Source: an uncultured Aeromonadales bacterium (GTDB lineage Bacteria; Pseudomonadota; Gammaproteobacteria; Enterobacterales; Succinivibrionaceae). Taken from it: DNA of 38,890 bases. Numbering within the stretch: the stretch's first letter is position 1; each line of letters starts with the position of its first letter. Below the pieces are notes generated by a model, which saw only the letters and a list, made by a program, of their open reading frames with translations, made no database searches and was not told the DNA's origin. The translations under genes were made by a program, and so were the position numbers. Positions 7,104 to 15,121 of this stretch are shown here, in pieces. The stretch is from NCBI GenBank assembly GCA_902796095.1, contig CADBNP010000125.1, forward strand, positions 1 through 38,890, written 5' to 3'.

Positions 7104-8489
7104 ATGGCTGCAGGAAAAATACGCAGGTTTGCCATACGGCGGATTATAAGGCGGTTTTTGAAGAAGGAAATAGTCCCGGGAAGAATTCTTGTTCTGGCTG
7201 CTTTTCTCGGGATCCTGACGGGACTGGTATGTGTGGTATTTCAGATAATTCCGGATTTGATTGCGATCTTCAGAATGGAGTGGTTCAGCCATACAGAAGA
7301 ATCAGCTGCGGATTATCTGATAATCTTTGTCACATCTGGATGTCTTGCCCTGTTTGCTCTGTTTCTGACCTTCAGATTTGCACCGGAGGCCGGCGGTTCC
7401 GGAATTCCTGAAATTGAAGGTGCTCTTGATCATCGCCGTCCTGTGAGATGGTGGAGGGTGCTGCCGGTAAAACTTGTTGGAGGTATTGCCTCGCTTGGTT
7501 CCGGCATGATCCTTGGTCGTGAGGGACCTTCGATTCAGATTGGCGGCAATCTGGGAAAAATGGTGGCGGATCTTGCTCTTCTCCCACGATTTCATTCAAT
7601 GGCACTTCTTGCTGCAGGCGGAGCCGCGGGACTTGCTGCAGCATTTAATGCTCCTCTTGCAGGTATTCTTTTCGTTCTGGAGGAGTTAAGACCTCAGTTT
7701 CGTTACAGTTTCCTTTCCGTAAATATTGTTGCTGTGACTGTTGTTACGGCAACAGTTACCCGTCGCTGTATTCTGGACAGTTCACCTGTTTTTTCGGATC
7801 TTCCTGTTTTCTCAACTCCTGATGTTTCTTCATATATCTGGTTTGCTGTACTTGGTCTTCTGGCCGGTGTTGTCGGAGTGTTCTTTAACAGATGTGTCGG
7901 AGCATTTCAGGATCTGTACCTGAAACTTCACGGCGGTCGTCTGGCGAAGGCTCTGCTGCTGATTTTTCCGGTGGCCGGATGCTTCGGTATCATATCCGTT
8001 GCAGCACCTGAAGCGGCGGGATCAGGTATGATGTACATTTCCGGATGGATCAACGGTGATAAAGGGATCCTGCTTCTTCTTGTTCTTCTTGCGGTGAGAA
8101 TACTCGGCATAATGCTGTGCTTCTGCAGCGGAATACCTGGAGGCATTTTTGCACCAAGTCTGGCTGTTGGTACTCTGCTGGGATCTCTTCTGGGAACTGT
8201 TCTGACAGCTCTTGATCTGCCGTTTGTTCCTGAATCGGGAATTCTTGCCATTACCGGCATGTGTGCCATTTTTGCGGCTTCAGTAAGAGCACCTGTTACC
8301 GGAATAGTTCTTGCCACTGAGATGACGAACAATTTTCAGTTCCTTCTTCCGATGATGATTACTACTCTGACAGCAACACTTCTGGCTCAGAAGCTGGGTG
8401 GAATTCCTATTTATACTCAGATTTTAAACCGTACTCTGAGGTTGTCAGCAAAGAAAGAGGATTTTAATAAGAACTCCATTTCCAGATGA
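7104..8489 (+). CDS. clcA: H+/Cl- exchange transporter ClcA
   Basis: 461 residues (E. coli 473). The CLC anion-pathway motifs are all present: GSGIPEIEG (Ser of the inner gate), GREGPSIQIGG (external gating Glu, residue 140) and GIPGGIFAPSLAVG. The intracellular proton Glu is kept in VLEELRPQFR (residue 194) and the inner-gate Tyr in IPIYTQILNRT near the C-terminus, so a coupled antiporter is predicted, not a channel. In enteric bacteria the protein works in extreme acid resistance. The ATG at 7104 has a weak GGTG ribosome site and lies only about 20 nt past the typA terminator, so its promoter must overlap that region, or readthrough is used, or the start is further in. Confidence 0.95.
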   Translation: MAAGKIRRFAIRRIIRRFLKKEIVPGRILVLAAFLGILTGLVCVVFQIIPDLIAIFRMEWFSHTEESAADYLIIFVTSGCLALFALFLTFRFAPEAGGSGIPEIEGALDHRRPVRWWRVLPVKLVGGIASLGSGMILGREGPSIQIGGNLGKMVADLALLPRFHSMALLAAGGAAGLAAAFNAPLAGILFVLEELRPQFRYSFLSVNIVAVTVVTATVTRRCILDSSPVFSDLPVFSTPDVSSYIWFAVLGLLAGVVGVFFNRCVGAFQDLYLKLHGGRLAKALLLIFPVAGCFGIISVAAPEAAGSGMMYISGWINGDKGILLLLVLLAVRILGIMLCFCSGIPGGIFAPSLAVGTLLGSLLGTVLTALDLPFVPESGILAITGMCAIFAASVRAPVTGIVLATEMTNNFQFLLPMMITTLTATLLAQKLGGIPIYTQILNRTLRLSAKKEDFNKNSISR

Positions 8490-8689
8490 ATTCTGCGTTT
8501 CTCCTGTTCTGTCGCTGATTTTTTTTCTTTAATTTGTGAATTTTTAAGAATTTTAGAATTGTAACTCCCCGTTTTTGTGATGAAACGTGCTGACTGCTGA
8601 TACAATACAATTGTTCTTTGTGTGCAGTTTTCACGAGTTTCTGCGAATAACGAATATTAGAAGTTAAATTTGAGATATCGGAATATTCT

Positions 8690-9697
8690 ATGAGTGTTAA
8701 AAATAAGCTGTTTTCAATTCCTTACCTTGGACGTTTTCTGCTGTTTAACAGGACTCTGGCTCTGCGTTATATTCACGATCGCATCACGGTGGAGGCCAGT
8801 CATCTGGCGTATGTGACAATTCTGTCCCTGGTGCCTCTGGTTACGGTTTTGTTTTCCATGCTGTCAACACTGCCTGTCTTTGAGTCAACCAAGGCTCAGA
8901 TCAAGGAACTTATATTCAGCAATTTCGTACCTGTTTCCGGAGATATCCTGGAGAAGAATCTGGAAATCTTTACCCAGAATGCCTCCAATACCACCATCAT
9001 CGGAGCCATTGTTCTTCTGATAGTGTCAATGATGCTGATCCAGTCCATAGACAGCTCCATCAATCACATCTGGAACTGCAAGGCGAAGCGCCCGATTGTA
9101 ACGACTGTATCGGTATATTGGATGGTGATCACCCTGGGACCGATTCTGATAGGCAGCAGTCTTGCTCTTACATCAGTGGCTGTTTCCTACAAGCTTGACG
9201 ACGGATTCGGTATCATTCCTTTTCTTCAGCGCAATGTGATTAAGGTCCTTCCGGTCCTGTTTTCATTTATTGCTCTGTTTCTCATGTATTCGGTTGTTCC
9301 AAACCGCAAGGTTCGCATACTGTATGCTGCGGTCGGCGCTCTCTTTGCCGCTGTTTTTCTGGAACTTGGCAAGAGACTGTTTTCCCTCTATATCATATAT
9401 TTTCCGTCATATCAGAACATATACGGCGCCATTGCCGTAGTGCCGATCCTTCTGGTCTGGATTTATGTCAGCTGGCTGATAGTCTTTTTTGGCGTAGAGA
9501 TACAGGCAACTTTGCAGGACATGTATGATCTCAAACGGAAGGAAATAGATTTGTATAACCGTAACGGAACTGTTCTGACCGGAGATCAGGAGGAAAAAAT
9601 TCTGTCAGAGACTATTGAGGGAACCCGTTCCCTGCAGGAAACCGGAGACAGATCGTGCGACGGTTCCCTGAATGAGAATGAGGATCCGAAAAACTGA
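8690..9697 (+). CDS. yihY: YihY family inner-membrane protein (UPF0761)
   Basis: 335 residues. The family N-terminal signature is clear (RYIHDRITVEASHLAYVTILSLVPLVTVLFSML), followed by about five more hydrophobic helices and WIYVSWLIVFFGVEIQATLQ, typical of YihY (formerly annotated RNase BN, later shown not to be a ribonuclease). The molecular role is unknown. The last 60 residues are polar and acidic and probably cytoplasmic. The ribosome site is weak (a GGA about nine bases upstream). It is convergent with the asmA-like gene, with 22 bp between stops. Confidence 0.92.
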   Translation: MSVKNKLFSIPYLGRFLLFNRTLALRYIHDRITVEASHLAYVTILSLVPLVTVLFSMLSTLPVFESTKAQIKELIFSNFVPVSGDILEKNLEIFTQNASNTTIIGAIVLLIVSMMLIQSIDSSINHIWNCKAKRPIVTTVSVYWMVITLGPILIGSSLALTSVAVSYKLDDGFGIIPFLQRNVIKVLPVLFSFIALFLMYSVVPNRKVRILYAAVGALFAAVFLELGKRLFSLYIIYFPSYQNIYGAIAVVPILLVWIYVSWLIVFFGVEIQATLQDMYDLKRKEIDLYNRNGTVLTGDQEEKILSETIEGTRSLQETGDRSCDGSLNENEDPKN

Positions 9698-9719
9698 GAA
9701 CTCCTGCTTTTTATGAATT

Positions 9720-11609
9720 CTATTCAGGCGTTTTATCCCTGCCTTCAATTTTGAAACTGTCACCTGAGGCAGGGGTATCATGCAGGGATGCCGAGAAGCT
9801 GTAAAGCCTGCTGAGAGCGTCAATTGTCCCGTCGATCCGGTAAATATTCTTCTCTTTTTTAAGCCTGAACTGTGCAGCCTGGACTATAAGATTTTTGGCG
9901 GAACTCAGACTCTGGATCCAGTTTGTTTTTATCTTTGATCCTTCTGCGTTTTTCATCTGCTCGGGATCGAAATTGCTGATGAAAACGTCCCGAAGTTCCA
10001 GTTTTCCGTCATATTCATACAGCATTTCGCTGCTGTCGTTCAGTCTGATTCCGGTAAGCACGAAATCAAAGTCCGATCTGCCTACGGTCTGATGTCCTTT
10101 AAGCCAGGTGTTCAGATAGTCAAAACCCACATCCTTTCCTGTAACATGAATTTTCATTTCATTACTGACGGTATTCACGCTGCCGGATGCAGTTACTGTT
10201 CCCCGGTTGATTATGGCTGAGGCAGAGTCGACAATTATCTGACCCTGGGTGTCTACATTCATGTTTGATAAAAGATCGGCTATTTCAAAATTGGTGAAAC
10301 TCAGTTCGTCGGCGGAAATGTCAATGTGGGATGATCTGCTCTGCGACCTGAATTTACCGTTTCTGTAGACCACGTTATTCAGGAACAGATTACCGTTCTT
10401 TACCAGAACCGGATTGTATTCGTTTGCAGAATCGTAGTAAAAATCCTGAATGTTTACAACTCTGAAATTGACCTGGGTGAACGGGATCATGCCTATAAGA
10501 CGCATTTCCTCGGAAAAGTCCGTATCCAGGAGTCTCAGGTCCTTTATCGTCAGCTCATGAACGTCTATGACATCTGATTTCAGATTATACTTGATATAGG
10601 TTTCTATGCTGCCGGAACTGTAATTTCCGGAAAAGAGAATATGGGATACTGGATTGCTGAGGGGCTGACTCACGGCAAAGAATGAATTTTCTATCTGCAG
10701 ATCCCTGAAATTCATCTGCCGGAATTTGCCGCTTACGCTTATATGCTTAAACATACTGTCTCTGAAGGACATGTCGTTTATTGTCAAATCCATATTGCGT
10801 ATGGAAAGCATAAGATCCTGCAGTTCAAGGGAGCAGTCGGTTATCTGGGCATCGTAAATGTCGAACTGCCAGCCGGAAAGATTCTGAAGGGATTCAAAAT
10901 CTGATATTGTTTCGATTTTATTCAGATCAAGTTTCTTTATGATGACTGAACTGGTGTACGGATGTATTTCTATCTGACTGTTGACAGTACCGTCCTTGAA
11001 ATTCGCTCTGAACTCGTCAATTGTTATTTTCTCGTCAGTGTAGTGAAAGGTTGTGTTGAAACTGTGAAGAATTAAATCGTTATATTTGACACGGTTGGCA
11101 AACATATTTACGAAGTAGTTTTTAGGTATGTTCAGTTTATGGTTGCGGACAATATCAAGATTGCTCAGCTCCATAATACTGTCGTCTATGCTCCAGTCAT
11201 TCCCTTTTGCAGTGAAATCCTTGAGGTGCAGATCCTTAATTGTTATGTTGCGGAACAGATCCCCCTTGCCTGACGGGAGCGGAAGGCGATCAACGTTTAC
11301 ACGGGCATTGATTATCTCGATGTCACGGATTTCAAGTTCACGTTTAATAATTTTCTTGCTGTCGAATTCAACGTAGATCTGGTCAGCCTCAATACTGTCC
11401 TCAACCTTTATATGCTTTAACAGGATCCTGTCCGGATAAAGAGGATTGTAATTGACATTTTCAATGCTGACAGTATAGCCGGTCTGTTCCTTGATCAGTT
11501 TTACCAGGGGCTCAATGATGTAATTGCTGCGAAGATACAGATAGGAGCAGGCGATAGTTATAAGAGCCAGTAACCCGAGGATTATAAATATCCTGGAGAC
11601 AGTTCTCAT
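9720..11609 (-). CDS. asmA: AsmA family protein
   Basis: 629 residues, near the 617 of E. coli AsmA. An N-terminal membrane anchor (IFIILGLLALITIACSYLYL, residues 7-26) is followed by the AsmA opening pattern (LVKLIKEQTGYTVSIENV). A long beta-rich periplasmic region follows, built from repeating short strands (NLDIV, LDLNKI, IKDLRLLD). AsmA-like proteins span the periplasm and are implicated in phospholipid transfer to, and homeostasis of, the outer membrane. An AAGGA ribosome site lies eight bases before the ATG. The start is 21 bp past the recG stop, so it is the last gene of pssA-recG-asmA. The AsmA family is sure; orthology to AsmA itself, as opposed to a paralogue, is less so. Confidence 0.8.
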   Translation of the reverse strand: MRTVSRIFIILGLLALITIACSYLYLRSNYIIEPLVKLIKEQTGYTVSIENVNYNPLYPDRILLKHIKVEDSIEADQIYVEFDSKKIIKRELEIRDIEIINARVNVDRLPLPSGKGDLFRNITIKDLHLKDFTAKGNDWSIDDSIMELSNLDIVRNHKLNIPKNYFVNMFANRVKYNDLILHSFNTTFHYTDEKITIDEFRANFKDGTVNSQIEIHPYTSSVIIKKLDLNKIETISDFESLQNLSGWQFDIYDAQITDCSLELQDLMLSIRNMDLTINDMSFRDSMFKHISVSGKFRQMNFRDLQIENSFFAVSQPLSNPVSHILFSGNYSSGSIETYIKYNLKSDVIDVHELTIKDLRLLDTDFSEEMRLIGMIPFTQVNFRVVNIQDFYYDSANEYNPVLVKNGNLFLNNVVYRNGKFRSQSRSSHIDISADELSFTNFEIADLLSNMNVDTQGQIIVDSASAIINRGTVTASGSVNTVSNEMKIHVTGKDVGFDYLNTWLKGHQTVGRSDFDFVLTGIRLNDSSEMLYEYDGKLELRDVFISNFDPEQMKNAEGSKIKTNWIQSLSSAKNLIVQAAQFRLKKEKNIYRIDGTIDALSRLYSFSASLHDTPASGDSFKIEGRDKTPE

Positions 11610-11630
11610 TCTGTTTTCCTTATTTTTTGA

Positions 11631-13700
11631 TTAGGCGTTGGTAAAAGCTGAATTGGCTTTAGTCCATCTTTCAATTAGTTTTTTTGCTGCGGCAGGGTTG
11701 TTATCTGTGATTTTTTTTGCCAGATCGTTTGCCTGGGATATGATGTCCTGATCTTTGAGAAAATCAGCTATCTTCATTCCTGCAACTCCGGTCTGCTTTG
11801 TTCCGAGATATTCACCCGGTCCCCTGATTTCCAGATCCTTTTCCGCAATGCGGAGTCCGTCGCTGTTATTGCACAGAAAACTGAGACGTTCTGTTGCGGC
11901 TGATGAGAGATCTGTGGTGCTGTAGAGCATACAGAATGACTGTTTCTGCCCGCGTCCTACACGTCCTCTCAGCTGATGAAGCTGGGCAAGACCGAGTCGC
12001 TGGGGATCTTCGATAACGATTATATTCGCATTAGGAACATCAACTCCCACCTCGATAACAGTGGTTGCCACCAGCATATCAAGTCGACCTTCCTTAAAAT
12101 CATCCATAACCTGCTGTTTTTCATCACCCGGCATTCTGCCATGGACAAGTCCTATCTTCAAATCAGGCAGACTCTGCTTCAGCCTGGCAAATTCATCCTC
12201 TGCGGCTGCACAGTCCAGCACTTCCGATTCTTCGATCAGAGGACAGACCCAGTAGATCTGCCATCTCTGGTTTAGGCATACATCATTGATTCTGCCAAGT
12301 AATTTGTTGCGGGATGTACTGCCTATCAGTTTTGTTGTAATAGGCTTCCTGCCCGGAGGAAGTTCATCTATGGTTGATACATTAAGATCGGCATAGCTGG
12401 TCATGGCCAGAGTTCTCGGTATAGGCGTTGCGGTCATCACAAGCTGATGAGGGAGTCTGTTTCCCTGCTGTCCCTTGTTGAGCAGCTTCAGCCGCTGCTC
12501 AACACCAAATCTGTGCTGCTCATCGATTATTACATAGGCCAGATTTCTGAATTCTACATTTTCCTGGAAGAGTGCATGGGTTCCGATTACGATCTGAGCT
12601 TCCCCGCTTGCTATTTTTTCCAGAGTCAGTTTCTTTTCCTTTGCCTTCAGTCTTCCGTTAAGCAGTACCGTCGTTATGCCGAGCGGTGAAAGCAGATCTG
12701 TAAATTTGGCGTAATGCTGACTTGCCAGTATTTCAGTCGGTGCCATTATGGCTGTCTGGTATCCGCTTTCAATTGCGTTGAGTGTACTCATGGCAGCTAC
12801 CAGCGTTTTACCGGAGCCGACGTCTCCCTGAAGAAGTCTCAGCATTGGAATATCTGCGTTCATGTCGGCATCTATTTCAGCGGTGACTCTCAGCTGAGCT
12901 CCGGTTGGTCTGAATTTCAGTGAATCAAGCATGCGCTTTCGTAAAATACCGCTGTTCTTTACGGGATAGGATCCGTAACTGCCGTTTACTGATCGTGATA
13001 TGTATACGGCTGCGGTGTTGGCTGTCAGCTCCTCAAGGGCTATGCGGCGGTGGTAAGGGTTTGACGGTTCATTTACCTGAGTCGGATCCTGATCCTTCGG
13101 TACTCTGTGCATATACTTCAGTGCTTCAAGCAGAGTAATGCCGCCTGTTGCTTCAGCAGGCAGCAGTTCCTCCATTCCTTCCTTTTCTGCGGCTTTCAGT
13201 GCTGAATCCATAAGCTGGGATATTTTTTCTGATTTTATACCCTTTGTTACGGGATAGATCGGTGTATGGAATTTGGGCAGACTGATATCGCTCATGGAAG
13301 AGGCTATCCAGTGAAGAGGATGACTCATACTGCATCCGAACATATTACGCTCAACAATGCCGAAGCATGCAATCACCTTACCCTTTTCAAATTCTCTGGT
13401 CTGGTTTGGGTAAAGATGCCAGAAGCTGACCTTCAGTATTGTACCCTCACTGTCGGCTACCGTACATTCCAGCATTGGACCGATGCGTGTATCTTTATTC
13501 TGAACCGCTATGATCCTTCCTGCAACCATGACGGATTCACCGGGTTCTGCAGCGGAAACCGGTACGATGACTGTATGATTCTCATAGCGTAGAGGCTTGT
13601 AGTAAAGAAGATCTTCTATTGTGTCAAGGGAGAGAAGACTCAGCTTCTCTGCCATTTTCTTTCCGACGCCGGGAATGGTAGTCAGGGGATCCTTCAGCAT
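11631..13700 (-). CDS. recG: ATP-dependent DNA helicase RecG
   Basis: 689 residues (E. coli 693). It unwinds branched DNA and remodels stalled forks and recombination intermediates. An N-terminal wedge/OB domain (GRIIAVQNKDTRIGPMLECTV) precedes the helicase core: LLQGDVGSGKTLVA (Walker A), IDEQHRFGVEQR (motif II), MTATPIPRTLA (motif III), TTVIEVGVDVPNA and QLRGRVGRG (motifs V-VI). The C-terminal ARXGPGE-like segment LEIRGPGEYLGTKQTG is present. The gene starts two bases after the pssA stop (TAA aa ATG) with little Shine-Dalgarno, which suggests translational coupling. In E. coli recG sits with spoT, so this neighbourhood is different. Confidence 0.97.
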   Translation of the reverse strand: MLKDPLTTIPGVGKKMAEKLSLLSLDTIEDLLYYKPLRYENHTVIVPVSAAEPGESVMVAGRIIAVQNKDTRIGPMLECTVADSEGTILKVSFWHLYPNQTREFEKGKVIACFGIVERNMFGCSMSHPLHWIASSMSDISLPKFHTPIYPVTKGIKSEKISQLMDSALKAAEKEGMEELLPAEATGGITLLEALKYMHRVPKDQDPTQVNEPSNPYHRRIALEELTANTAAVYISRSVNGSYGSYPVKNSGILRKRMLDSLKFRPTGAQLRVTAEIDADMNADIPMLRLLQGDVGSGKTLVAAMSTLNAIESGYQTAIMAPTEILASQHYAKFTDLLSPLGITTVLLNGRLKAKEKKLTLEKIASGEAQIVIGTHALFQENVEFRNLAYVIIDEQHRFGVEQRLKLLNKGQQGNRLPHQLVMTATPIPRTLAMTSYADLNVSTIDELPPGRKPITTKLIGSTSRNKLLGRINDVCLNQRWQIYWVCPLIEESEVLDCAAAEDEFARLKQSLPDLKIGLVHGRMPGDEKQQVMDDFKEGRLDMLVATTVIEVGVDVPNANIIVIEDPQRLGLAQLHQLRGRVGRGQKQSFCMLYSTTDLSSAATERLSFLCNNSDGLRIAEKDLEIRGPGEYLGTKQTGVAGMKIADFLKDQDIISQANDLAKKITDNNPAAAKKLIERWTKANSAFTNA

Positions 13701-13702
13701 TT

Positions 13703-15058
13703 TTAAATGATTCTTTTAACAAACAGATGAATTTTGAGTCTGAATATTTTTTTCAGATAGGTCTGGATGCGTTCAGGAAAATCTTCGAATCTTTCAATAT
13801 TCGTCCAGTGGGTGATGCGAGATGTATTACTTAGTATGTAATCAAGTTCGCTGGAGAAGTCATCCTTCAGCAGATGTTCCGGATCCTGAATAAGAACCGC
13901 ATTTTCAAAATCAAGTCTCCATGCCCGCGGATTCAGATTATTTCCGGTAATAAGATAGTAATCATCGTCAACGTAGATACCTTTTACATGGTAGGTGTTT
14001 GTTCCGTCTTTCCACATCATGATGTTCAGCTGACCGGAGTCAACGTAGTTCTGATGTTTGCGGCAGAAGTCTCTGACAAATCCCTCGTACAGATACGGCA
14101 CGGCTCCAACACGGTTAAAAGGCTGATCTTCCGGAATATAGAAATCATTAGCCACCTTGTCACCGATTACAAGATTAACTTCTATTCCACGCTTCAGCAG
14201 TTTTTTTATTCCGCGCTGGATATTGGAAGGCATATTAAAGTACGGAGTGCAGATTGTTATTTTCTTCTTTGCTGTCTGTATAAGGGAGAGAATAGTCCGG
14301 TTCAGCCGGTTTTTGCCGTTGCCCAGTCCGCAGAGCGGAGTCATGGAAATACATCCCTGCGCTCTGGTCTCTGAATCTATGCCGTAGCATGAGTTCTTGA
14401 GATGCTTTTTCAGGGAGTTTATCTGATCCGAAATATCATTGGCTGAGGGAATTTTTTCCTGCGTCAGATCCTGAACAGCCGGCGAATTAATCAGATATCT
14501 GATAAGAAATGAAACCATGGAATCCGCAAGGGGTTCATATGTGATTTTCTCATAGCGATCGAGTCTGTATTTGCCGTCGTAGTCCAGATAAACGTTATTG
14601 ATGCTGGCACCGGAATAAAGAACGGTATTGTCAAAAACAAATCCTTTGAGATGAAGAACTCCGAACATTTCCTTTGTTTTGACCGGCACGCCATGAAAAC
14701 TGACATTGGCTGAAGGATAACGCAGAGAATATTCTCTGTACATTATATTGTTCCCGCACTGGACCCCCTTTCCGATGAGACCGCGCTGGGCACGGTGGAA
14801 GTCAACCAGAATATGTACTCTGAGAGACGGACATTCCCCGGCACGTCTGTATATTGCATCAAGAATTTCGCGTCCAGCCTCATCATCCTGCAGATAGAGA
14901 GCTGTAATATAGATCCTGCTGCTTGATGTTTCTATTAACCTTTTGATTTCTTCCCGGAATCTTTCCGGTGTTTCCAAAACTGAAACTGAGGATGCCGGAA
15001 CAGACATCACAGGCAGTCTGTCGATTGTGTTTTTGCTTCCACGGTATATGCTGAACAT
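13703..15058 (-). CDS. pssA: CDP-diacylglycerol-serine O-phosphatidyltransferase (PssA)
   Basis: 451 residues, the length of E. coli PssA. It belongs to the phospholipase-D superfamily, with two HKD motifs: LHLKGFVFDNTVLYSGAS and YHVKGIYVDDDYYLITGNNLNPRAW. It makes phosphatidylserine from CDP-diacylglycerol and serine, the first committed step to phosphatidylethanolamine, as a peripheral membrane enzyme of the gammaproteobacterial type (no transmembrane helices). The ATG has GGGAG five bases upstream and a promoter at 15087-15114. It is the first gene of pssA-recG-asmA. Confidence 0.95.
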   Translation of the reverse strand: MFSIYRGSKNTIDRLPVMSVPASSVSVLETPERFREEIKRLIETSSSRIYITALYLQDDEAGREILDAIYRRAGECPSLRVHILVDFHRAQRGLIGKGVQCGNNIMYREYSLRYPSANVSFHGVPVKTKEMFGVLHLKGFVFDNTVLYSGASINNVYLDYDGKYRLDRYEKITYEPLADSMVSFLIRYLINSPAVQDLTQEKIPSANDISDQINSLKKHLKNSCYGIDSETRAQGCISMTPLCGLGNGKNRLNRTILSLIQTAKKKITICTPYFNMPSNIQRGIKKLLKRGIEVNLVIGDKVANDFYIPEDQPFNRVGAVPYLYEGFVRDFCRKHQNYVDSGQLNIMMWKDGTNTYHVKGIYVDDDYYLITGNNLNPRAWRLDFENAVLIQDPEHLLKDDFSSELDYILSNTSRITHWTNIERFEDFPERIQTYLKKIFRLKIHLFVKRII

Positions 15059-15074
15059 CTGTACTCCCGTTGTT

Positions 15075-15114
15075 TCACAAAGTCTGATGTTATCACAAAA
15101 TCTGATTGTGACAA
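15075..15114 (-). promoter_or_regulatory. pssA promoter with tandem operator-like repeats
   Basis: Minus-strand TTGTCA (15109-15114) and TAACAT (15087-15092) are 16 bp apart, 28 bp upstream of the pssA ATG. Two direct repeats on the plus strand, TCACAAAGTCTGAT (15075-15088) and TCACAAAATCTGAT (15093-15106), match at 13 of 14 bases with an 18-bp period and overlap the -10 and spacer. A TTGTGA half also makes an everted inverted repeat with the second unit. Confidence 0.6.
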
Positions 15115-15121
15115 ATTCGAG

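Noticed and set aside
7928..8332. 134-codon minus-strand frame within clcA
   Set aside because: Antisense shadow rich in Arg, Pro and Ala; the clcA frame carries all conserved CLC motifs.
15093..15111. CRP-like site in the pssA promoter
   Set aside because: The half-sites are everted (TCACA then TGTGA), the opposite of the CRP arrangement.
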